Below, one piece after another: positions 23,431 to 32,207 of a stretch of 64,000 bases of DNA; within the stretch, counting starts at the first letter, position 1; each line of letters starts with the position of its first letter. The notes beneath the pieces were generated by a model. It searched no databases. It saw only the letters and a list, made by a program, of their open reading frames with translations, and was not told the DNA's origin. This stretch comes from Cristatella mucedo (lineage: Eukaryota; Bryozoa; Phylactolaemata; Cristatellidae): assembly GCA_009760855.2 (NCBI GenBank), contig WPIO01000027.1, positions 718,501-782,500 on the forward strand. Reading direction: 5' to 3'. Position numbers and translations under genes: made by a program.

Positions 23431-23848
23431 CTAGCTGTGCCTTGCGACAGACGTCACGGTTGCCCCATGCTGCCAAGGCTTACTGCCGGGCGTAATGCAG
23501 GGACCCCTACACTAGGTCTTCTCCTTTAACGAGGCAAATGCTGACCGACTTAATTGAAAGGGGCTGATTGATAATCATTATTGATTAATAATTAATAATG
23601 CTGCTCGTGGTTCTGCTGGTAGTTCCTGTGGGCAGACTCCTGCGAGTTAGAATCTTGAATACAATCAACATGTTTGGTTTTTCTGAAAAAGAGACCTGCC
23701 TCGGCTTCACTGAACCAGTGTTCCCTGCAGCCGACGCTCCTGAGAGACGACTCCCCAACAACCGCATGGGCTTCGTCGGTACGGATAGAGTGCAATTCGA
23801 CCTATCCCATTCGGATTTCTCTGAGACCCAGAAAAGAGCCCTCACTCA

Positions 23849-24735
23849 TTGATGTCTACCTTTCGCGATGTATTCGCGGCCAACAATCTGGACCTGGGCC
23901 TAATGGACTCTGTCACCCACAAGATTGACACTCGTGACGCAGCACCTATTCACTGTAGGCCGTATGTAGGCCGTACCCCAGGCCCTGTGACATGAAATCG
24001 TCCATCGGATCGACTTAATGTTAGATGGAGGAATCTGTGAGCTCAGTGTTGGCCCGCGGTCTTCCCCTGTTATTCTGGTGAAGAAGAAGAATGGTACCTA
24101 CCGGTTCTGCAGAGACTATAAGAAGTTGAACTCAGTCACTGCTAAGGACTGTTATCTGCTATCTCGACCCGATGAATTCAGTCAGTTGTTGGGTGGGGCA
24201 GGCTACTTTAGTACGCTAGATTAGCATCAGGATATTGGCTGGTTGCCGTTCACCCTGATGATAGACATAAAACTGCGTTCACCACTTTTCGAGGGAAATT
24301 CCAATTTTTGAAAATGACTTTCGGGCTATGTAATGCGCCTAGCACATTTCAGCGTGCCGTTGACTATTGTCAAGCTAATCACAACTGGTCCAAGTGCCTC
24401 GTCTGCCTAGACGACATTCTAATGTTCTCGAGAACCTTTGAGAACCATTTGCAGCGTCTGTCGAGAGTCTTGGAGAGCCTACGCTCAAACGGTCTTAAGG
24501 TAAAACCGTCAAAATGCCGATTTTTTCGGCCCACAGTACGCTACCTTGGGCATATGTTGCTGTCTGTCGGGATGCGGCCAGACCCCGAGAACGTCACCAA
24601 GGTGAAGGCATACCCGCGACCACACTCGCTCGCCACAGTGCCTCAGTTCCTGGGGTTGGCCTCGTGCAGCCGCAAGTTTATACCTGCTTTTGCTAAAGTG
24701 GCTACATCATTGACTAATCGGCTCCTCAAGGCCTA
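23849..24735 (+). pseudogene. E1 reverse transcriptase, broken
   Basis: The N-terminal part reads STFRDVFAANNLDLG and THKIDTRDAAPIHCRPY near 23853-23960. The fingers read SSPVILVKKKNGTYRFCRDY near 24062, then GGAGYFSTLD and a stop at 24222. LKMTFGLCNAPSTFQRAVDY is at 24305, and the catalytic box reads VCLDDILMFS near 24400 (Tyr of YxDD replaced). The connection to RNase H runs through KPSKCRFF and YLGHML. At least two frameshifts and a terminal stop at 24734 are present. Confidence 0.92.
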
Positions 24736-24829
24736 GTGTTTTGAATAAACTTTGATTGTGAACGAGCTTTCCCTGTTCTCCGCGACCACCTGAGTAGGGA
24801 GCCGGTTCTTCGATTTCCAGATTTTTCAA

Positions 24830-25182
24830 TACCCTTCGCAAGCGGGACTGTTTTGGGGGCAGTGCTTGGACAAGTAGTTGATGGCAAAGAGGACCCCATT
24901 GCTTACTACAGCCGCGTCCTAAACGATACCGAACGCCACTATTCGACTGTCGAACGAGAGGCTCTTGTGGAAGTGACTGCCATTTGCCATTTCCGTGGGT
25001 ATCTGTTTGGACACAAGTTCGTGGTCCTCAACGACCAACAACCGCTGGTATGGGTCCTTCGAGGCATCCGCTTGGCTCGGCGGGGTCTTGACTTGCAGGA
25101 GAACGACATAGATGTCCGGTACGGTTGCGGCAAGGCTAATTCCAATGCTGATGCTCTCTCACGTGTTCCTTCCGAATCGTAG
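24830..25182 (+). pseudogene. E1 RNase H, partial
   Basis: Ribonuclease H domain following RT. GAVLGQVVDGKEDPIAYYSR is at 24854, YSTVEREALVEV carries the catalytic Glu, and KFVVLNDQQPLVWVL keeps the next acidic position as ND. The domain closes with the NADALSRVPSES stretch at about 25143-25182. The first strand with its catalytic Asp is damaged upstream of 24853. Confidence 0.88.
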
Positions 25183-25419
25183 CCTCAAGTAGCTAATGCT
25201 ATAATGGCTGCAGTGGCTGATCTAACCTTCGTCCGAGAGACTCAAAATTGCGATCCGTTGGTGTACTGTTTGCTGGCCACATTACAGAGAGATGATCGAA
25301 GCAACGGCTTTGCTGAGCATATCTGCTATGCCAATGTTGAGCTGGACATATTTGTGATTATGCCAAACGGCTGTCATTACCGAAAGAAGCCAGCTCGGCG
25401 AAACAGGTAACTAGTTTTA

Positions 25420-26120
25420 CCGGCCCATCAGAGGGAAGGCGTCTTTCGAGAATGCCGTCTTTCGAGAATGCCCTCTTCGGAGCTCATCTAGGGCGTCAGA
25501 AGACGCTTGAAAAAATTTAGGATAAGTATTTCTGGCCATGCATGACCGAGGGCGTCGCTACCTGGGTAAGGACGACGTGCGTTTCATGCCACACTAGAAA
25601 GCCTCTAAATGAGAGAGTTCACGTGCCCCTCCTAAGCATCCCCATAAAACGACCGTGGCAGAGAGTCGCCATGAACATCGTGCATATGCCTGTCTCTAGC
25701 GCAGGGAATCGCTATAAATAAATAAATAAATCCTAGCTGATTAAACAGCCTCTTTTTGTATAGCGACGGAAGAGCCTTTACGGCTATCACCACCGGTTGC
25801 AGTAGCGATAAAGAATCGCCCATCACAGAAATCGAACCCACGACTTCGAGGCCGAGGTCGTTAAAGCAACCACCTTACCTAGTGTGCCATCCCGGCTCAC
25901 CTCGGGAACCGCTTTCTGTTAGTGATGACCAACTGTTTCACCAAGTGCCCAGAGGTTTGGGCGATTCCCGACCAAACGGCCTCCCCGTGTGCACGTGTGT
26001 TCGTTGAGGAGATTGGATGCCGGCATTGCTCACCAGAGCAAATCCTCTCAGATCGCGGTGCTAATTTCCGTTCTCGAATGATGGAACGCGTGTGCTACCT
26101 ACTCTCTGTTGAACGGCTCC
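25420..26120 (+). pseudogene. E1 integrase, N-terminal two thirds, interrupted by a SINE
   Basis: An HHCC-like start reads FGAHLGRQKTLEK, then KYFWPCM and TTCVSCHTRK near 25490-25600. The core begins WQRVAMNIVHMPVSSAGNR, where the first catalytic Asp is Asn. The SINE splits the next codons, and the frame resumes LLVMTNCFTKCPEVWA near 25925 and EQILSDRGANFRS near 26037 with the second Asp intact. A 16-bp tandem duplication lies at about 25439-25470. The region with the catalytic Glu is missing, replaced by the second element from about 26120. Confidence 0.88.
25714..25903 (-). mobile_element. tRNA-derived SINE in E1 integrase
   Basis: A 190-bp insert is flanked by the 10-bp target duplication GGGAATCGCT (25704-25713) and GGGAACCGCT (25904-25913), with one mismatch. 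On the minus strand the A box TGGCACACTAGGTAAGG is at 25873-25889 and the B box GGGTTCGATTT is at 25829-25839, about 33 bases apart as in tRNA genes. The 3' end is an (ATTT)n tail at 25714-25733. Removing it restores a continuous integrase alignment. Confidence 0.93.
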
Positions 26121-26124
26121 ATAC

Positions 26125-26570
26125 ATACTTTTGACCCAGAAAAGTCGGTGATTGTCATTGCCACTGCCAGTAGCTATTGTCTAGGCGCCGTTCTTCTGCA
26201 GTGCCATGAATCAGGAGGGCAGGATGTGCGACCTGTCGCATTTGCATCCCCAACGTTATCAGACACCGATACGAGATATGCTCAGGTCGAAAAACAGTGG
26301 CTTGTGATGGTGTGGGCGTGTGAGAAGTTCAGTCAGTTCCTTATTGGTCTGCCTTCTTTCGAGCTTCGTACTGCCCATAAACCACCTATACCGTTGCTGA
26401 CTTATGATTAAGGACCTTGACCAGGTTCCGGTTAGATGCCAACGCCTATTGATGCGAATGATGCGTTTTAACCCTCACGCCGTGTATGTGCCTGGGAAGA
26501 CTCTTGCGATCGCTGATACGTTGTCGAGAGCACCACTGCGTGGGAGTGAGGAACACGACAAAACCGAGGC
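26125..26570 (+). pseudogene. E2 RNase H, inactive
   Basis: SYCLGAVLLQ near 26171, YAQVEKQWLVMVWACEKF near 26278, TAHKPPIPLL near 26372, a stop at 26409, then HAVYVPGKTLAIADTLSRAP near 26476. The family catalytic Asp in the first strand is Thr here, and the DHKP Asp is Ala. The Glu and the last Asp remain. A spacer of about 60 codons follows (LSEVKQATADDSELQ), as is normal before integrase. Confidence 0.88.
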
Positions 26571-26789
26571 CGTTCAACTCTATGTAGACACTGTTGTTTC
26601 TAAATCGCTTTCAGTAGCTCGCTTGAGCGAAGTAAAGCAGGCGACTGCTGACGACAGTGAGCTACAGGATGTCATAAAGTATACCCAGTCAGGGTGGCCT
26701 AAATTGAGCAAGGGCCTACCGGAAACCTTGCCGAAGTACTTCACCTTAGGTAGCCATCTTTCTGTGTCAGATGAATTACTACTGTTTGA

Positions 26790-27620
26790 AAATCGCATAT
26801 ATATACCTCAAAGCCTTCAGGCTTTTCTGTGGGAGCCACGATAACCACCAGGGGGTAACCAATTGTACTGACCGAGCAAGGCCGTGTGTATACTGGTTAG
26901 GAATTAGCCAAGACGTTAAGACATTTGTCGATTCTTGCAGCTTCCGTCAAAAGAACCAGAGGAGACAACTACATGGGCCTCTCATCCCTACACCATTACC
27001 CTTTGTTCCTTGGCAACAAGTCACTGCAGATCTCTTTGAACAAGAGGGACGACAGAACCTGATTGTGATTGACTTTTACTCCAGGTATATGGAAATCACT
27101 TCATTATCTAAATCGACGACCAAATATGTTGTGGCCGAATTGCAGACCATATTTGCTCGCTGGGACATACCAGAGTCGTTGCAGTCTAAAAACGGTCAAC
27201 AATTTTCATCTCACGAATTTGGGGATTTCGTGAGACGATATAGGTTCAAACATGTTACGACCAGACCACATTTCTCACTTGCGAACGGAGAAGTGGAAAG
27301 AGCGGTGCGAACTGCAAAATCTAATTTGAGGCAGCCTTACCCGTGACTCGCATTAATGATTCAGAGGTCGACGCCGTGCACTTCTACAGGCCTCAGCCCG
27401 GCACAACTGATCATGGGACGGCAGATTAGGACGACGGTTCCAGTGCTCCCTCGGCATGTCGAACCACAACGGCCTGCCAAGGAAAAGGTGCAACTTAACG
27501 CCGACCCTGCAAAAGATCTTCAACAGCATTACCACGATCGCCGTCATTTTGCTCGCCCATTTCCACCTCTTCAACCCGACCAATTGGTATTAGTAAGGAC
27601 TGATTGTGAAAACAGCTAGA
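26790..27620 (+). pseudogene. E2 integrase, inactive
   Basis: The zinc-binding end is degraded, with the last Cys lost (CSFRQ). The core reads WQQVTADLFEQEGRQNLIVI near 27021, keeping the first Asp. Then come SRYMEITSLSKST, and QSKNGQQFSSHEFGDF near 27183 where the catalytic Asp is Lys. GEVERAVRTAKS near 27289 keeps the Glu. A stop at 27344 and a frameshift precede the C-terminal part TGLSPAQLIMGRQIRT near 27386, with the sequence open to 27619. Confidence 0.9.
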
Positions 27621-27665
27621 ACACACATGCAACGGTAACAGCTCAAGCAAGTACACCTCGGTCGT

Positions 27666-27899
27666 TTGTCATGCAGACTGAGCACTCTTCTGAGGAACAG
27701 AAGGCATCTTCGACCGATTGACACCGATCCACAGGTCACCAACAGCGAACATCCTGGCAGTTACCTACGTCTACCGAAACCTTCACCTGTAGTTCAAGAT
27801 CAGTCTCCAAGTATTACCGATGAGGTGCACACCTCTCAAGGTCAAACGACAACAAAGTCCGGCAGGCTGGTAAAGCCAGTCCGAAGACTAGATCTTTGA
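27666..27899 (+). pseudogene. E2 pol C-terminal tail
   Basis: A polar tail after integrase ends TKSGRLVKPVRRLDL and stops at 27899, resembling the end of pol in many short-LTR Ty3/Gypsy elements. It directly precedes the polypurine tract. Confidence 0.6.
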
Positions 27900-27916
27900 A
27901 AATTAGACAGTTCCTT

Positions 27917-28066
27917 TTCGGAGGGAAGGTGTGATAACAGAGCTATCGTGTGGAGCCACAACGTGACTTATCAGTTGAGGCCTCGCTCGCGTTGCTGTCC
28001 TGGAGCGGGCATTAGGCAGTTGCCAATAAATGTGGTCTGTTCATTGTGATGCGTCCTATCATTACA
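27917..28066 (+). repeat. E2 polypurine tract and 3' LTR (137 bp)
   Basis: CGGAGGGAAGG (to 27929) is the plus-strand priming tract. The LTR runs 27930-28066, starts TGTGATAAC and ends CATTACA, with TGT/ACA ends. AATAAA at 28025-28030 is a likely poly(A) signal. Very short LTRs are usual for this kind of element. Confidence 0.85.
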
Positions 28067-28451
28067 ATCTCCACGGACAGATCACCCTACCAGTGCCTCT
28101 ACACATGGCATAGTTGAAGGCGGAGTGACACCTCCGAGCCCTCGCCCTCTGGCCGAGAGGCAGGGCGACCCAGGAGACGACGACCACCGTTTTTCAGCTG
28201 GGCAGGACGATAACCAATGCCATTTGCGGTGCCACGACTGCGAGCGTAGGCCTAATCCTCGATATCTAGATATGTGGTGCTAATGCGAAGCTACCACTGC
28301 ATTGCATTAACACCACCCCAGCCGGGCCAAAGTGTCGGATCAGTCCATAATGGGGATCCATGCTTTTTTTTCACTAGGGAAAGTGTTCGTTTTTTCGCCG
28401 GATCCCGGACTGATCAGATATAAGGCAGTATCTCGCGAGGAAATAGAATAA
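28067..28451 (+). other. E1 3' internal region after the E2 junction
   Basis: The stretch 28067-28451 leads into the E1 3' LTR. An Arg/Pro-rich reading (GREAGRPRRRRPP) near 28155 is similar in character to integrase tails. The last bases, GAGGAAATAGAATAA, are purine-rich and fit a weak polypurine tract. No intact frame. Confidence 0.55.
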
Positions 28452-29273
28452 TGCACTGGGTAAGCTCTCGCGGTAGCCGCGATATTTGCCCTGGCCTTGG
28501 TGGGTCTGACTAGGGCACCTAGAGCAACCCGTAGCGGGTGGACTAGCCAAGAAGAATTATGAATGGGACACATTAATTAGCCGGGAGCGGAGCGAGGCGT
28601 CAGTTTGACAGCGAGATCCGCTCAGGTTAGAATGGAGCTTGGCCAGACAAAGAGCGGTCAGGACGTGGACCCACTATTGTACTCCATTAGACTAAGAACG
28701 AAAGGATGGAAAGCTGGCGGAGGAACCGTCTAATAAAGTACAGGCAGAAGAGAATAGGACGAAGACGGACACCGAGAGCTAGGCTCCTAAAAGAAATAGC
28801 AGCTACGCTCAAGGTCGAGAGGGCAAACCGAGAGTATACACGAGAGGACTGACAGAGCTCAAGGCTGCAGCTTTGGTAGTCGATCCGAGACTACGCCTCG
28901 AGAGCACGAGAGTCGAACATACGGCGGCGAACAGCTAAATGCAACTTACACTGCTCGGTTGTGTTCTGTCGGCTACTCAGTTAGCCGCTCATATCTTAAG
29001 GTGCTGTAGCGGTCCACCTTTGGGGTCGGGACCACTGCTAGCGAAGCAGGCGTGCTTACTGCAGTCGGGCTTTGGGAGTTCTCACGCAATTAGCTCCGTC
29101 GGTCCGGTGCGAGCCGCGTAAAGCGCTTGCGCCGGCGCGTACCTACTACTAACAGGCCCACAATAATCTATTGCGTTCGGCTCCCAGTTGTGGCCTCTTG
29201 TTTACCGTGCTGCAGCTCTGCATTACACCGTCCACCAGCAGAGAGCCGGGGGACGAGCCTCTGTGCGGTTACA
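28452..29273 (+). repeat. 3' LTR of E1 (822 bp)
   Basis: The partner of 20155-21018, starting TGCACTGGGTAAGCTC and ending TGTGCGGTTACA. It is followed by the target duplication CTTC and then by unit A sequence that continues exactly where 20154 left off when compared with copy B. Confidence 0.93.
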
Positions 29274-30958
29274 CTTCTACCTGCAAATAAACCAATACTG
29301 GACATTGACGTCCACCAACACTAACGGAAAAAGGTAAAGTTAGTTACGCTCTAAAAATCTATGGCTTTCCTTGAAGCGCGAGCGATAGCTGGCAGCTACA
29401 ACGGCAGGTCAAATTTGTTTTGTAATTTCAGAAATTCTTGAATGGCCATCATATTCATACAGTAAATAAAGTCAAACTTAACTCCTACTTATCAGGTATT
29501 CAAATATTGTAGCCCTACTAGAATGCTTTGTCACACTAGCTCCCTCGTTATTGTATTTCGATCGCAGTCGTGTGATGAAAACTTAGTTTTCCCAGTTTAA
29601 ACTTTCAAAAAGTTTTTTGAACTTTAATTATCAAAGTACCCTTCTCTGAAACCTAGACCTGATGTTACCACTTTTAGTGTCTCTCTTTTAAGACTAGCTA
29701 CTGTTGTAACTGAGCAATAATCTTACTTCTATGCTCTATACAGAATGGAAAAAGACATTCAGGATTCACCTGGCTAGCTGAAGAAGAAATCGAGCATATG
29801 CGGCTGGTAATGGATATGACCGCCAGCTTATTCGAACAATCCGAGATGTTCGGCCTGGCCAGTGATTCACAAAAGGAGCAGTGATACCTCGACGATGATC
29901 AGTCGCTCAGTATCGACATGACGACAGGTCTGATCCGTAGGCTCTAGATCGTAGTGGGGTTTCCTATTTAATACTAGCTTGGCAGCAGCACAAGTTTCAT
30001 TATCCTCATAAACTTAGGCCACTTAGATGCAATCATGTCGCCAAAATAGAGTGTTTTCTGAACGATATGTGGCACTGCAGCTCCAAGAGTGAAATATTGC
30101 ACTTACAACTTTTGACATTTCCATATATTATTTCTTGCTGTGGGCGGTGGGACATCATATCAGCAGTTCCTTCCTGCGAGTTACAAATAGCTTCCCCTTG
30201 CCAGTACTCATCTGACTCGAATATGCTTGAACCTTCCCTTTTTTATGACAGGAATTAGGCTGGTTAAGTTATTCACTGCTAAAGCAGCTTTGACTCTCCG
30301 AGCTTTTCTGAAAGCCTGCAAGGTTTCACCGAGGTTGAGGTGCTTACCCCTACAAAGGTCTTTCTCAGATCCTGATTCCAGCCCCGGCTCAAGTGTGAAG
30401 CACTTGAATAGAGATTAAGAACTCCTGGGGCGCCATCCCAACAAATTTATTTTATATTCACAGTTTCTATTCTTGACCCTGGTTGCAAACATAGGCGTGT
30501 GCACTTTGTTCCATCTCACTAATCAGCCCAGGTGTATTGGAATGTTGCCATACAAGCTATACCTACAGTCGTTGTTCATGCACACTCGGGAGTTAACATA
30601 ACGAACTAATAAGTTGAAATTACCATTAGTAGCAAAAACTCAACTACTCTTACCAGTTTTAGGATAACAATCACAGTGAACAGTGTTAAGAGAACTGCAT
30701 GACTCAACCCGTTGTAAAAATACTGGTAGGTAGAAGTGAGATCGAGACTTTGATCGTTACTTTTGTGCATATAGCTTGAGCAGTTTGAATGAAAATTACG
30801 TACGACGACCTCGGAAAAGGTTAAAATTTCAATAGCCGAACTCAGTTTCTCCTTTATCTGCATTGGATGTGGCTTCAGCTTGAAAGCTCAAGCAGCTGCC
30901 TGCTCGGTATAACTTGTCAGTGCTTCTGCAAAATGAATCAATTGGGATTGACCCATAC
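29274..30958 (+). repeat. Unit A: NPC2 intron 3 region
   Basis: It begins with the 5' scrap of NPC2 exon 4 and its acceptor (minus strand), then follows 42325-44026 of unit B closely (ATTGACGTCCACCAACACTA near 29304). It contains the plus-strand conserved block at 29744-29947. No further exon of the NPC2 copy is visible before exon 3. Confidence 0.75.
29744..29947 (+). other. Conserved intronic open block (A copy), possible exon
   Basis: Behind a CTATACAG acceptor-like site, the frame reads NGKRHSGFTWLAEEEIEHMR, then a helical-looking run through SLFEQSEMFGLASDSQKEQ. One TGA follows, then YLDDDQSLSIDMTTGLIRRL and a stop at 29945-29947. Copy B keeps the last 55 codons open. It could be the last exon of an unknown gene fragment lying antisense in NPC2 intron 3. 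Family not recognised. Confidence 0.5.
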
Positions 30959-32115
30959 CTCTGGAGCGTTTTCGTGATTTGCTACCTAAACGTCGCAGTA
31001 AAGCCGTTGCCAGCAACAACAACACATGCTACTCCTTGGTTGCATGCCTCAGTCGCTATACTAATTGGCACCTGTAAGGGACCCGTCTCAAACTGAGAGA
31101 ATACCGTAACTGCTGCTTTTGAATCGCCTGTAAATAGAAACGATAAACAAGAGTAAGCTTTCTCGAACACATGGAGTATTTGCTCGGTTCTGTGAATGGG
31201 CAAAGTAAATAAAGTAGAACACTCACATGACAAGAGTGCCAATGCTGGCACAAAGATTTGTTAGAACGTATTGATCGCAGATGTTACGAAAGACTACAAC
31301 CCAATTGTCTTGCATATTATCTAGCTTCTCAGAGTAGGGTAAGAAAAAACATCTTGATTGGTCTTTACACCATTTACCTCTTAGGTGCATTTGAGGTAGG
31401 CATCTTCTGAGACAAAACTCAAGAAAGGCGTTCATTCCCAGGCATAGTAAGTCACTTTCCGAGGAATTTTTTGTTTACGATTTGCATAGGTCACTCTCTG
31501 ACGTGATTGCTGGTAGCCACTGACTGCAATACCCCTGCAGCCTTGGTACTACTTACATTCGTTTTACTCTTTGTACTTGCAAATATTATAAGACAATGTA
31601 TGAGCTTACCTGTATGAGCCGTGTCAACACAACCTTTTTGCTAAACAATATAAATATATTGATTATTTATTGGCCATTTGCAATTGATCCTAAATAAGGT
31701 AACCAGTTTTTAGCGAAAGTGACATTGAATTTACGTTAGATGTACGAACAACATGAATGATCCAAGTAAAGAACTGATGCTGGTTATGCTGCATGATAGA
31801 ACAGCATGCCAAAACTGCTGGTGAAGCTTGCAGGCAATATATGTAAAGCGATCGTTCCTACCGGCAGGGAATGCTACAGTAATCGTGGCACCTTTCCCTC
31901 TTTGGAAATTGCAAGCACCCACGGACTTCGGCTCAACTTCGATGGAAGTCACATTTCCTTTACAAGATCCTAGAACTGTATAAACGTGCAATTAATAAAA
32001 TTGTGCTACTGCTTTAGCCCTCTGTCTACTCACCTCATTCTTTAAAATTAATTGCCCTTGCTGGGGCTGCTAAAAGAAGTAGCCAGTAAAACGCAGAGAC
32101 TGCAAATGGACTGCA
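30959..32115 (-). pseudogene. NPC2-like ML-domain gene, copy A, exons 1-3 (dead)
   Basis: Exon 1 (about 32115-32034) keeps signal-peptide coding (LAAPARAINF), but the ATG is lost and the first conserved Cys codon TGT is TGA. Its donor is GTGAG. Exon 2 (31969-31862, 108 bases as in B) is open: CKGNVTSIEVEPK through GACNFQRGKGATITVAFPAG. Exon 3 (31127-30959) is four bases shorter than in B. It reads TEACNQGVACVVVAGNGFTA and then frameshifts into a TAG. Exon 4 is 9-10 kb away beyond the LTR element. The TATATATA of copy B reads ACATTAA here. Seen: all defects. Inferred: no function. Confidence 0.9.
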
Positions 32116-32207
32116 AATTGACCGCAAATGGACTGCAAATGACAAAATGGACAAATAAAAAAAGACTGCAAATGGACAAAAAAGACTGCAAATGGACAAA
32201 TGCACGG
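32097..32207. repeat. Minisatellite-like GACTGCAAATG expansion over the copy A start codon
   Basis: Units of GACTGCAAATG and close variants repeat irregularly about seven times, with A-rich spacers. Copy B has a single unit (GACTGAAAATGGACTCAT) containing the start codon. The expansion lies between the former TATA position and exon 1 and removes the ATG. Confidence 0.8.

Larger units (their letters stand above)
26125..28066 (+). mobile_element. Second Ty3/Gypsy element (E2), 5'-truncated, nested in E1
   Basis: RNase H, integrase, a 3' coding tail, a polypurine tract and a short 3' LTR of a different Ty3/Gypsy lineage sit in the place of the E1 integrase end. No 5' LTR, gag, protease or RT of E2 is present. 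The left junction falls near 26120-26130, where SVERLHT of E1 meets FDPEKSVIVIA of E2. The right junction is the LTR end at 28066. A 5' LTR target duplication cannot be checked because that end is lost. Confidence 0.85.
20155..29273 (+). mobile_element. Ty3/Gypsy LTR retrotransposon (E1), 9.1 kb, inactive, with nested insertions
   Basis: The LTRs start TGCACTGGG and end GGTTACA, and are flanked by the 4-bp duplication CTTC (20151-20154 and 29274-29277). Order inside is gag, protease, RT, RNase H, integrase, which defines Ty3/Gypsy. Every coding region is broken by stops or frameshifts. The integrase holds a SINE and then is replaced by part of a second element. The two LTRs differ visibly (a first-look estimate of about one base in ten), so the insertion is old. 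The target was exon 4 of NPC2 copy A; the empty sequence is preserved at 42316-42326 and 4868-4880. Confidence 0.93.

Noticed and set aside
25829-25889. Possible tRNA gene (A and B boxes)
   Set aside because: The boxes belong to a SINE with target duplication and tail. No complete cloverleaf or anticodon arm is evident.
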